NCBI GenBank assembly: GCA_001791045.1
Contig: MGDT01000007.1
Span: 199,445-233,291, forward strand
Direction: 5' to 3'
Source of the DNA: Candidatus Uhrbacteria bacterium RIFCSPHIGHO2_01_FULL_63_20
Lineage (GTDB): Bacteria > Patescibacteriota > Patescibacteriia > UBA9934 > GWF2-40-263
DNA: 33,847 nt
The notes under the pieces are model-generated. The model searched no databases, had not been told where the DNA came from, and saw only the letters and a list, made by a program, of their open reading frames with translations. The position numbers and the translations under genes were made by a program. Positions 1-6,560 of this stretch are shown here, one piece after another; the first letter of the stretch is position 1; the number at the start of each line of letters is the position of its first letter.

Positions 1-483
1 CGTCTCATCGAACCCGCCGATGGCGTCGTGCACCGATTTGCGCACCAACAGACAGAACCCGGGCGCATGGGGGAATGCGCTCCCCACGATGCGGACGTAT
101 TTGTTGTATGCGGCGTGCATCACATGATCGAGCGTCGCGTCGCTCATGGGGAACACGTCGCAGGTCGCGAGATCGAGTCCACGCTCCTTCATGGAGGCGA
201 TCGCTCGCTCGAGGAACCGCTCATCGTCGAGCTCCACGTCGGCGTCCAAAAACAGCACGAGCTCGGTGTTGGCCTGCGCCGCGCCACGATTGCGCCCCGG
301 ACCGGGCATCCCGCCGTCCACGACGCGCGCACCGAACGACGCCGCGACCTCGCGCGTGCGGTCGGTCGAAAACGCGTCAGCCACGATGATGTCAGTGGGC
401 TGGATGCTCTGGCGCTTGATGGACGCCAACAGCCGCGGCAGCAACGCTTCCTCGTTTTTCGTGGGGATGACGATCGTCAACAC
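1..483 (-). CDS. Family 2 glycosyltransferase (partial, runs off the window start)
   Basis: The translation begins VLTIVIPTKNEEALLPRLLA, the nucleotide-binding start of GT-A fold family 2 glycosyltransferases. It continues with a VADAFSTDRT segment and LFLDADVEL, which carries the metal/nucleotide-sugar DxD-type motif. A PGFCLLVRKSVHDAIGGFDE segment near the window edge matches the acceptor-side part of such enzymes. Members move a sugar from an activated donor to a lipid or polysaccharide acceptor at the inner face of the membrane; the substrate cannot be told. The C-terminal part lies outside the window. The start is taken as GTG at 481-483, since an in-frame TAA lies five codons upstream. 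It begins 12 nt after the stop of the methyltransferase gene and is probably co-transcribed with it. No clear Shine-Dalgarno sequence is visible. Confidence 0.85.
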   Translation of the reverse strand, partial: MLTIVIPTKNEEALLPRLLASIKRQSIQPTDIIVADAFSTDRTREVAASFGARVVDGGMPGPGRNRGAAQANTELVLFLDADVELDDERFLERAIASMKERGLDLATCDVFPMSDATLDHVMHAAYNKYVRIVGSAFPHAPGFCLLVRKSVHDAIGGFDET

Positions 484-495
484 AATGGGCGTAGC

Positions 496-963
496 TTAGC
501 CCATTTTACGGGTCAAGGCAAACAGGGCGATGCCGGTCGCGACCGCGACGTTGAGCGACCGTTTATGGCCCGGAAGCGGGATTTCCACGGTCCCGTCGCA
601 CGCGGCGAGCACCGCGGATGGGATCCCATCGACTTCGTTGCCGAGCACGAGCGCGACGGGAGATTGCTTCGTCGCTCCGCTCCTCGCAATGACAGAGCTG
701 ATATCCACCGCCCCTTCCCTGTTATCGAGCGCCAGCACGTTCACCCCCTGTTTTTTCAGTTCAGAAATGAGCGCCACCGCGTCGTCGCGACGCTCCCACA
801 CCACGCGGTCCTGGCTCCCGAGCGCGGTCTTCGCGATCTCCTTTCGTGGCGGGGTTCCGGTGTATCCGGTAAGGTACAATTTCTCCACGCCGAACGCGTC
901 GGCGCTACGAAAAATGGAGCCCACGTTGTGGAGGCTGCGGATGTCGTGGGCGATTAATACCAC
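496..963 (-). CDS. SpoU/TrmH-family RNA 2'-O-ribose methyltransferase
   Basis: A 155-residue protein with the three SPOUT/SpoU motifs in order: NVGSIFRSADAFG (residues 13-25), LVLGNEVDGI (105-114) and IPLPGHKRSLNVAVATGIAL (128-147). The family transfers a methyl group from S-adenosylmethionine to a ribose 2'-OH in tRNA or rRNA, using a deep trefoil knot. At this length it is the catalytic domain alone, without the N-terminal substrate-binding domain of RlmB or TrmH, so the target nucleotide cannot be assigned. Residues 91-101 (VIARSGATKQS) are encoded by a palindromic repeat at 661-694 that sits in the loop before motif 2. The start is GTG at 961-963. It is divergent from the rlmD-like gene across a 71-nt gap that holds an inverted repeat. 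Confidence 0.88.
   Translation of the reverse strand: MVLIAHDIRSLHNVGSIFRSADAFGVEKLYLTGYTGTPPRKEIAKTALGSQDRVVWERRDDAVALISELKKQGVNVLALDNREGAVDISSVIARSGATKQSPVALVLGNEVDGIPSAVLAACDGTVEIPLPGHKRSLNVAVATGIALFALTRKMG
661..694 (-). repeat. Palindromic repeat family A, copy 1, inside the SpoU methyltransferase gene
   Basis: The minus strand reads GTCATTGCGAGGAG, then a short centre, then CGACGAAGCAATCT. The same two arms occur on the plus strand at 1918-1954 with a centre 4 nt longer. The outer ATTGC/GCAAT parts are inverted. The copy is in frame and encodes ARSGATKQS. The identical arms in two unrelated genes show that this is a dispersed repeat. Confidence 0.85.
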
Positions 964-977
964 AGGGGGTAGGGGGT

Positions 978-1029
978 AGTGCGTAGTGCGTAGGAAAATT
1001 TACGTACTACCAACTACGTACTACGCACT
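978..1029. repeat. Inverted repeat in the divergent promoter region
   Basis: AGTGCGTAGTGCGTAG (978-993) pairs with CTACGTACTACGCACT (1014-1029), with 15 of 16 positions complementary. A further partial copy, TACGTACTAC, lies between them at 1001-1010. It fills almost all of the 71-nt gap between the divergent methyltransferase genes. It could be a dispersed repeat, a regulator site or a cruciform; nothing in the sequence decides which. Confidence 0.7.
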
Positions 1030-1034
1030 CCAAC

Positions 1035-2384
1035 ATGAAACTCTACACTCCGATTACGGGAAAAGTCGAACGTCTCGCGCACGACGGCAGCGGGGTGATT
1101 TCGCGTCCCGAGGGCAAGCCGGTGCTCGTATATAACACCATTCCCGGTGAAACCGTGAAGGCGAGGATGTTCAAACGCTCGAAGGAGGGTCTGCGCGCGG
1201 AACTGGAAGAGGTGGTGGAAGCCTCGAACGATCGCATCGCGCCGCGCTGTCCGTACGCGGGCACTTGCGGCGGGTGCAAATGGCAGCACGCGGGGTACGA
1301 CGCGCAGCTGCGCTTCAAGCTGGATATTCTGAAAACCGATTTCGCCGAAGCGAACGTGCCGTGCCCGATTTCTTCGGTCGAACCGGCCGTTGAGCAATTC
1401 TATTACCGCAACCGCATGGACTTCGTGTTCGGACGTGACGGCGAACTCGGATTGAAACAGCCGAACAAATGGTGGGCCACGCTGGATCTCGAGACCTGTT
1501 TCCTGTTGTCCGAAGAATCCGTCGAGGTGATGAAACGCGTCCGAGAATGGACGCGGGCAAGCGGACTTCCCTTTTGGAACGCGAAAACGCAGCAAGGGTT
1601 CTTCCGGTACCTCGTGATCCGTGAAGGCAAGCGCACCGGAGAGCGGATGGTGATGCTCGTCACGGCTTCCCCGTCACCAGGTGACGGGGAGACCCTTATA
1701 AACCAACTTCCGAAGCTGCTCGGCTCCCTCGCCACGTCCGTCGTCTGGGGCATCAACCCGACGCTCACGGATCTCTCCGTCGCGGACGAAATCATCCCGC
1801 TCAAAGGTGACCCGTGGATCCACGAAGATGTCGGCGGGATCCGCTACAAGATCACGCCCAACGCGTTTTTCCAGACGAACTCGGGAATGGCCGAACGACT
1901 GCAGGCGACCGTCCTCCGTCATTGCGAGGAGGCCGCAAGCCGACGAAGCAATCTCACAGTGCTGGATCTTTACTGCGGTTCCGGTTTCTTTTCCCTTGCG
2001 CTCGCGAAGCGCATGCCAGACGCGAAGCTTATCGGCATCGAGCTTTCGGCCGAAGCGATCGCGTGCGCGAAAGAAAACGCCTCGGCCAACGGCGTCACGG
2101 CGGAATATTTCGCCTCACCGGCCGAGGACTTCGACTGGAAGGGCTACGCGCCGGACGTGGTGATCCTTGATCCCCCGCGGGCTGGGTTGCATCCGAGCGT
2201 TGTTGCAACTTTATTGCAAATGCAACCAAGTTGCATTGTCTACGTCTCCTGCAACTATCGCCGGTTCCTACAGGAATGGAAGGAACTTTCCAAGGTGTAC
2301 ACCCTCGACTCCGCCGCCGCCCTCGACCTGTTCCCCCACACGCCGCACATGGAATGCGTGTTTCGATTGACGAAACGGCCGTAA
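1035..2384 (+). CDS. rlmD: RlmD/RumA-type 23S rRNA (uracil-5-)-methyltransferase
   Basis: A 449-residue protein. Residues 1-60 form a TRAM-like RNA-binding domain. Cysteines 72, 78, 81 and 155 match the four ligands of the [4Fe-4S] cluster of the RumA family. The Rossmann methyltransferase half has FFQTN (278-282), VLDLYCGSGFFSLAL (309-323), VVILDPPRAGLHP (375-387) and the catalytic cysteine in VSCNY (Cys406). The family makes m5U in 23S rRNA by a covalent cysteine adduct, with SAM as methyl donor. RlmD and RlmC/TrmA-like specificity cannot be told apart by eye. Two dispersed repeats are embedded in frame: a REP palindrome at residues 212-219 and repeat family A at about 295-307. Both lie in loops, so the enzyme looks intact. 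Start ATG at 1035, with no Shine-Dalgarno. Era follows after 22 nt. Confidence 0.87.
   Translation: MKLYTPITGKVERLAHDGSGVISRPEGKPVLVYNTIPGETVKARMFKRSKEGLRAELEEVVEASNDRIAPRCPYAGTCGGCKWQHAGYDAQLRFKLDILKTDFAEANVPCPISSVEPAVEQFYYRNRMDFVFGRDGELGLKQPNKWWATLDLETCFLLSEESVEVMKRVREWTRASGLPFWNAKTQQGFFRYLVIREGKRTGERMVMLVTASPSPGDGETLINQLPKLLGSLATSVVWGINPTLTDLSVADEIIPLKGDPWIHEDVGGIRYKITPNAFFQTNSGMAERLQATVLRHCEEAASRRSNLTVLDLYCGSGFFSLALAKRMPDAKLIGIELSAEAIACAKENASANGVTAEYFASPAEDFDWKGYAPDVVILDPPRAGLHPSVVATLLQMQPSCIVYVSCNYRRFLQEWKELSKVYTLDSAAALDLFPHTPHMECVFRLTKRP
1668..1690. repeat. REP palindrome inside rlmD-like gene
   Basis: A perfect palindrome with two 11-nt arms (TCCCCGTCACC and GGTGACGGGGA) around a single A. 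The same arms around a single T occur at 21020-21042 and 21689-21711, next to the RAYT transposase. Here it is read in frame as SPSPGDGE, the same octapeptide that the RAYT gene encodes near its own C-terminus. Confidence 0.93.
1918..1954 (+). repeat. Palindromic repeat family A, copy 2, inside rlmD-like gene
   Basis: GTCATTGCGAGGAG and CGACGAAGCAATCT flank a 9-nt centre. This is the same family as 661-694 (minus strand). It encodes RHCEEAASRRSNL, directly before the SAM-binding motif VLDLYCGSG, where related enzymes have an ordinary linker. Confidence 0.85.
2206..2240. repeat. AT-rich palindromic patch near the end of the rlmD-like gene
   Basis: ATGCAAC-CAA-GTTGCAT (2220-2236) is a perfect 7-3-7 inverted repeat, preceded by GTTGCAACTTTATTGCAA. 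Base use in this stretch is much more AT-rich than in the rest of the gene. It encodes ATLLQMQPSCIV, which keeps the expected family length, so it replaces sequence rather than adding to it. Confidence 0.55.
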
Positions 2385-2406
2385 AGCGATAGGTTAAGCC
2401 ATTGAT

Positions 2407-3276
2407 ATGGCAGAAACGGGCAAGAAATCCGGGTTCGCGGTCATGGTGGGTCGCAGCAACGTGGGCAAATCCACGGTGCTCAATTCGCTTGTGGGCTCCA
2501 AGGTGGCCATCACCTCCCCCAAGCCGCAGACCACGCGGCTGCCGGTCCAGGGGATCGTGACGCGCCCCGAGGGCCAGGTGGTGTTCGTGGACACGCCGGG
2601 CATCATCCAAAAGTCACGCGACACGCTCACGGGCAAGATGGCCGCCGCGGCCAAGGATTCGCTGCGCGACGTGGACGTGGTGCTGCACGTGGTGGATCCC
2701 ACGCGTTCGATCGGCGACGAGGAGAAAGCGGTGATGCGCCTGATGCAGGAGGTGACCAAGCCCAAGATCCTTGTGATCAACAAGACCGATCTTCCGCCGC
2801 GCGAGCTCGAGTTCATCGATTCCTACCGCGACCTCGTCCCGAACTACGACCTTGCGTTAGAAGTATCCGGCCTCACCGGCCGCGGGCTGCCCGAGCTGCT
2901 TGCCGCCATTTTCGAGCGTCTCCCCGAAGGGGAGTTCTATTACCCCGAAGGCCAGCTCACCAACATGCCCAGCGAGACGTGGGTGGCCGAGCTCATCCGC
3001 GAGAAGCTGTTCCTGCGCCTGCGCGAAGAGGTCCCCTACTCCACGCACGTGGAGGTGGAGGAGATGGACCGGCGACCGGACGGCACGATGTACATCAAGG
3101 CGACCGTGTTCACCACCGACGAGCGGTACAAGCGCATGATCATCGGCACGCGCGGCCACGGGATCAAAGAGATCGGACAAAGCACGCGCCATGAGCTCGA
3201 GACCGTGATGCAGACCAAGGTGTTCTTGGACCTCACGGTGGAGACCGATCCGCACTGGGTGGAGCGCATCGAGTAA
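2407..3276 (+). CDS. era: GTPase Era
   Basis: A 289-residue protein of normal Era length. The G domain shows G1 GRSNVGKS (15-22), the G2 threonine in PQTTR (40-44), G3 DTPG (62-65), G4 NKTD (125-128) and G5 near VSG (153-155). The C-terminal KH domain has IIGTRGHGIKEIG (245-257). Era binds the 3' end of 16S rRNA and acts in 30S subunit maturation. The gene follows an rRNA methyltransferase by 22 nt on the same strand, a natural ribosome-assembly pair. Start ATG at 2407, without a Shine-Dalgarno sequence. Transcription ends at the strong hairpin at 3281-3353. Confidence 0.97.
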   Translation: MAETGKKSGFAVMVGRSNVGKSTVLNSLVGSKVAITSPKPQTTRLPVQGIVTRPEGQVVFVDTPGIIQKSRDTLTGKMAAAAKDSLRDVDVVLHVVDPTRSIGDEEKAVMRLMQEVTKPKILVINKTDLPPRELEFIDSYRDLVPNYDLALEVSGLTGRGLPELLAAIFERLPEGEFYYPEGQLTNMPSETWVAELIREKLFLRLREEVPYSTHVEVEEMDRRPDGTMYIKATVFTTDERYKRMIIGTRGHGIKEIGQSTRHELETVMQTKVFLDLTVETDPHWVERIE

Positions 3277-3280
3277 CAGA

Positions 3281-3353
3281 ACGACGATAGCGTTCGCCAC
3301 AGCCGAGCGGTCGGAGACCCCGCGAGGCGAGGACGAATGCTATCGTCGTTTTT
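3281..3353 (+). terminator. Terminator hairpin after era, with the 30-nt constant tip
   Basis: ACGACGATAGC (3281-3291) pairs with GCTATCGTCGT (3339-3349), extended by GTTCG/CGAAT with one G-T pair, and is followed by a T-run. The tip of the hairpin (3301-3330) is a 30-nt sequence repeated exactly at 17855-17884. It lies between convergent era and pilD. Confidence 0.85.
3301..3330 (+). repeat. 30-nt constant hairpin tip, copy 1
   Basis: Identical over 30 nt to 17855-17884. The inner part can fold as GCC-GA-GCGG, a 9-nt loop, then CCGC-GA-GGC, with opposed GA pairs in the stem. Only this tip is shared between the two sites; the outer stems differ. Confidence 0.9.
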
Positions 3354-3355
3354 GT

Positions 3356-4114
3356 TTATGTGACGAAACCGAGGTACCAGCCGATGATCCGCTCTCCCCA
3401 AAACAGCATGAGGAAGGTCGAAGCCGTGAGGAACGTGCCGAACGGGATCTCGGTCTTCCCGTCCGCCTTCTTCGCGACCAAGAGACCGAGCCCGACCAGC
3501 GCCCCGATCACGTAGGCGATCACGAGCGCGCCGAGCGTGGCGGGGAGACCGAGCATGGATCCCATGAGCACGCCCAGCCGGATGTCCCCTCCCCCGATCC
3601 AGCGTCCGCGGGACAGCACGTACTGCAGCAGGAAAAATCCTCCGGCCAATGCCGCACCCATCGACAACTCCGTCGGTCGGCGACCGAGCCAGACGTTCAA
3701 ACCGAACGCGACCGCGATGGCCGGGAGGGTGAACCGATCGGGGAGCAACTTGTACTTGAGGTCGTACGTGAACAGGAGCGCGAGGATGGATACGAACGCG
3801 AGGTCGCGGATGAGTGGCAGGGAAAAATCCAACGGCATCCCGTGGGACCGATAGACGAAGGCGAACAAACATCCCACGGCCGTTTCGACCAACGGGTACT
3901 GGGCGGAAATGGGTTTACGGCAGCCGCGGCAGCGGCCGCGGAGCGCGAGGAAACTCGCGATCGGGACGAGCTCGAGCGGGGTCAGGACGCGTTGGCAGCG
4001 TTGACAACGCGAACGGCCATTCGGCGCCTCGTGTGTGCGCGTCCGGAAGACGAGCACGTTCAGGAAGCTCCCGATGCACGCGCCCACGACGAACGCGAGC
4101 AGCAATCCCGCCAT
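3356..4114 (-). CDS. pilD: Prepilin peptidase / N-methyltransferase
   Basis: A 252-residue polytopic membrane protein of the A24 aspartic peptidase family. The N-terminal methyltransferase part has a zinc site of two CxxC pairs (Cys37/40 in CQRC and Cys62/65 in CRGC) and the typical GSFLNVLVFR start. The peptidase part has TYDLKYKLLPD (Asp118) and GGGDIRLG (Asp177), the two catalytic aspartates. It cuts the leader peptide of type IV prepilins and methylates the new N-terminus at the cytoplasmic membrane. It starts 3 nt after the stop of a prepilin gene, its likely substrate. It is convergent with era. Confidence 0.95.
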   Translation of the reverse strand: MAGLLLAFVVGACIGSFLNVLVFRTRTHEAPNGRSRCQRCQRVLTPLELVPIASFLALRGRCRGCRKPISAQYPLVETAVGCLFAFVYRSHGMPLDFSLPLIRDLAFVSILALLFTYDLKYKLLPDRFTLPAIAVAFGLNVWLGRRPTELSMGAALAGGFFLLQYVLSRGRWIGGGDIRLGVLMGSMLGLPATLGALVIAYVIGALVGLGLLVAKKADGKTEIPFGTFLTASTFLMLFWGERIIGWYLGFVT

Positions 4115-4117
4115 ACG

Positions 4118-4603
4118 CTAGCGGCACGGACCGGAAGAGAGCCCTTCGGGCGACGCGCAGTTGATCCCTTTCCGGAGCCCGGCGTCGGCCCAGTCGCGTT
4201 CAAGCTCGAACTGGATGCGGTAGCCGGAGGCGTCCTGGATGGCCAGGTAGCAGAACGCGTTCGCCGCTGCGCCGCACGACGACAGGCCGTCGAGTCCCTT
4301 GGATTCGGTGGCCGGGACGATCTTCAAATACGTCTTGCCATTGCACGAGGAGGCGAACCCGCTCTCCCCCAGGCACGCCGTCTCGGTCGCTCCCAACGGG
4401 ACGGCCTCGCCGGGCGGATATGCGTTGGTGGCCGTGATGTAGTTCTCGAGCGCCGCTTGGATCTGGCGCACGTTGCTCACGCGCACCGCGTCGCGGGTCC
4501 GTGCGCGGGACGAATTGAGCGCCACGGCGCAGCCGACGCCCACCAGCGCGATCACGCCGATGGCAATCAATAATTCGACCGTGGTGAACCCTCCTTTTTT
4601 CAT
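4118..4603 (-). CDS. Type IV pilin-like protein (pseudopilin)
   Basis: A 161-residue protein with a class III prepilin signal: a short basic leader MKKGG, predicted cleavage before Phe6, then FTTVELLIAIGVIALVGVGC with the conserved Glu at mature position +5. The hydrophobic helix is followed by a soluble domain with several cysteines (such as ETACLGES and SSCGAAANAFC) that could form disulfides. It would be processed by the adjacent prepilin peptidase and assembled into a pilus or pseudopilus. Whether it is the major pilin or a minor one cannot be told. An AAGGGG stretch precedes the ATG as a possible ribosome binding site. Confidence 0.88.
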   Translation of the reverse strand: MKKGGFTTVELLIAIGVIALVGVGCAVALNSSRARTRDAVRVSNVRQIQAALENYITATNAYPPGEAVPLGATETACLGESGFASSCNGKTYLKIVPATESKGLDGLSSCGAAANAFCYLAIQDASGYRIQFELERDWADAGLRKGINCASPEGLSSGPCR

Positions 4604-4641
4604 ACCCCTTATCCCTCTTCCCCTTCTACTCCTTTATCTTA

Positions 4642-5028
4642 TCACGCCCGCGCGTCGGCAACGAGGCGCTCTACCTTTTCACGCACCTCGGTCGGAACGA
4701 AATGGCCCTTGATGAGGTACCCTTCCGCCCCGGCGTCCATCGCCGCTTTCACGCTCTGCCTGTCCCCGAGCGCCGTGAGCGCCACCACCGTGATGCTCGC
4801 GGTGGCCGGGTCCTGCTCGAGCGCGCGGATGAACGCGAGCGCGTCCGGGAGGGTACCCGTGTCCACGAGCACGGCGTCAGGCGCTTTTTTCGCGATGAGC
4901 TTGCGCGCCTCGGCCGCGGTTTCGGCGACGCGCACGCCCCATCTCCCGCTCTCGAACCGCCGCGCGTAAATCCCCGCAAGGAACGCGTCCGGGTCGAGGA
5001 TCAGGATCTGCTTCTTGCGCGCTGGCAC
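4642..5028 (-). CDS. Stand-alone response-regulator receiver domain
   Basis: A 128-residue single receiver domain with no output domain. The acidic pair lies in LDPD (12-14), the phospho-acceptor is Asp56 in VLVDTGTL, and the switch threonine and lysine lie in VVALTAL and YLIKG. It starts with GTG two bases after the TAA of pilM (TAA-T-GTG), so translation is probably coupled. Lone receivers inside pilus operons often act through protein contacts, as PilG and PilH do (known of the family). A direct link to pilus assembly is inferred from position only. No histidine kinase is seen in the window. Confidence 0.9.
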   Translation of the reverse strand: MPARKKQILILDPDAFLAGIYARRFESGRWGVRVAETAAEARKLIAKKAPDAVLVDTGTLPDALAFIRALEQDPATASITVVALTALGDRQSVKAAMDAGAEGYLIKGHFVPTEVREKVERLVADARA

Positions 5029-5029
5029 A

Positions 5030-6142
5030 TTAGTCCATTTCCCGCATCGCGAGCCCGATCGCGACCGCCATGCGCGGGCCGATCTCGTCGAGCACCGGGC
5101 GCAGGTCCTGCGGATACGCCACGCGCGCCCACGGGTCGCCGCGATACACGTTCAGGTTGAGCGCGGAAGACAGGTGTTCGGGGAGCCCGGGCAGGTGCGC
5201 CGAGCCGCCGGTGAGCACCACCTTGTCCACCTTCTTGAACTCGGTGAGCTCCATGCGCGCATAGAGCTGCAGCGCATATTGCACCTCGTGCAGGATCGGC
5301 CCCATGATCGCCTCCACGGCCGGCGGGAGCTTGCCGGACACGAGCGCGGGCTGGTTGCCAAGATCGGTCTTGAGCTGTTCGGCTTCGGCCTCGGACACGT
5401 TCATCTGTTCCATGACCTTCTTGGTGACCAGCGATCCGCCCACGTTGATGGAACGCGTCAGGAACGGGATCCCCTTCTCCACCACGGTGATGTTGGTGCG
5501 CGTGTACCCGATGTCGAGCAGCAGGATGGCGCTCTTGTCCTTGCCCACGAGCGAACGCACCAAGGCGAACGACTCGGTGTCGATCGCCTGCAGTTCGAGC
5601 TTGGCCGCGCGGAAGATGTCGATGTACTTCTGCACGAACGTCTTGGCCGCTCCGGTCACGAGCACGCGCACGTAATCGGACGGTTTGCCTGCCGGAGACG
5701 TCTGTTCTTTTCCTGCGGCCTGCGTGCCTGAGGCCTTCCCCGCCTGCAGGGGATCAATGAACGTGGAGTAGGTGATCATCTCGGCGATGGGCAGCGGGGT
5801 GAGCTTGGCCACCTGCGTGTCGATGAGCGGCTTCATCTCTTTCTCATTCCCGCGGCGCGGCACGGCCACGATGGTCGAGAAAATCGAAGACAGCGGCAGG
5901 GCGGCCATCGCCTTGGCGGTCTTCACCCCGGCACGCGCGCACAGCTGCGCAAGCGTCTCGGCCGTCCCTTTCACGTCATCGAACGGGGAGACCGGCGTTT
6001 CGCCCGGTAGGCGCTCGGAATAGCCGTAGGTGAGGAGCGTGGCTCGCCCCTTCTCGTTGGACAGCTCGACCACTTTCAGGCCGCCGGCGCCGATGTCCAC
6101 GCCAAGGAAACTCTCTTTTTTGGGTCCTCCGAACAGGGCCAT
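5030..6142 (-). CDS. pilM: Type IV pilus assembly protein PilM (actin-like ATPase)
   Basis: A 370-residue protein with the FtsA/actin-like fold signatures: phosphate-1 LGVDIGAGGLKVVEL (13-27), phosphate-2 ILLLDIGYTRTNITVV (206-221) and the adenosine motif VVLTGGSAHLPGL. PilM is a cytoplasmic ATP-binding platform that links the inner-membrane PilN/PilO proteins to the pilus motor; those partners are not in this window. Residues 133-156 form a low-complexity linker rich in G, A, K, T and S. The gene leads a minus-strand cluster with a receiver, a pseudopilin and the prepilin peptidase. A TATACT element lies 10 nt before the ATG, suggesting a leaderless transcript that starts inside the end of rnhA. 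Confidence 0.93.
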   Translation of the reverse strand: MALFGGPKKESFLGVDIGAGGLKVVELSNEKGRATLLTYGYSERLPGETPVSPFDDVKGTAETLAQLCARAGVKTAKAMAALPLSSIFSTIVAVPRRGNEKEMKPLIDTQVAKLTPLPIAEMITYSTFIDPLQAGKASGTQAAGKEQTSPAGKPSDYVRVLVTGAAKTFVQKYIDIFRAAKLELQAIDTESFALVRSLVGKDKSAILLLDIGYTRTNITVVEKGIPFLTRSINVGGSLVTKKVMEQMNVSEAEAEQLKTDLGNQPALVSGKLPPAVEAIMGPILHEVQYALQLYARMELTEFKKVDKVVLTGGSAHLPGLPEHLSSALNLNVYRGDPWARVAYPQDLRPVLDEIGPRMAVAIGLAMREMD

Positions 6143-6152
6143 AGCGAACAGT

Positions 6153-6158
6153 AGTATA
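6153..6158 (-). promoter_or_regulatory. Putative -10 element of pilM
   Basis: TATACT on the minus strand, 10 nt before the pilM ATG. There is no recognisable -35 box. The distance leaves room for only a very short or no leader. Confidence 0.5.
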
Positions 6159-6560
6159 TCACGAGTGCGCGTCCAGGCAGGCGTTCACGGCCGCGTCCGC
6201 TTCCGTGTTCTGTTCCCGCCGCACATGCTTGAACGTGACCTTCTTGAACCCGAGCATCAGGTTGTGCACCTGCATGAACAGCTTCGCGAGGTCGGGATTC
6301 TTCACCTTGTACTCCCCTTTGAGCTGTTTCACAGCGAGTTCGGAGTCCATGCGCATCTCCACTTCGGTCGCGCCATGTCGTTTGGCAGCTTCCAGCGCGA
6401 TGATGATGCCGGTATATTCCGCGACGTTATTGGTGGCCCGACCGATATACTTCGAGACGGCTTCGAGGATCTCCCCGTCCGCCTTCTTCACGACAGCGCC
6501 GCCGCATGCCGGCCCCGGGTTCCCGCGCGATCCCCCGTCGGAATAGGTGATGAGTTTCAT
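6159..6560 (-). CDS. rnhA: Ribonuclease HI family protein
   Basis: A 133-residue protein with the DEDD catalytic set: Asp8 in YSDGGSRGNPGP, Glu48 in NVAEYTG, Asp72 in RMDSELAVKQL and Asp122 in TEADAAVN. RNase HI cuts the RNA strand of RNA-DNA hybrids. This is the short form without a hybrid-binding domain. The ATG at 6558-6560 is chosen because it overlaps the recJ stop in an ATGA and begins directly at the conserved MKLITYSDGGS. It is the last gene of the lepA-recJ-rnhA run, which groups enzymes of nucleic-acid processing. Confidence 0.93.
   Translation of the reverse strand: MKLITYSDGGSRGNPGPACGGAVVKKADGEILEAVSKYIGRATNNVAEYTGIIIALEAAKRHGATEVEMRMDSELAVKQLKGEYKVKNPDLAKLFMQVHNLMLGFKKVTFKHVRREQNTEADAAVNACLDAHS

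Noticed and set aside
5680-5750. Low-complexity linker in PilM as another in-frame repeat insertion
   Set aside because: The DNA has no clear palindrome or second copy in the window, and PilM-like proteins commonly vary here.
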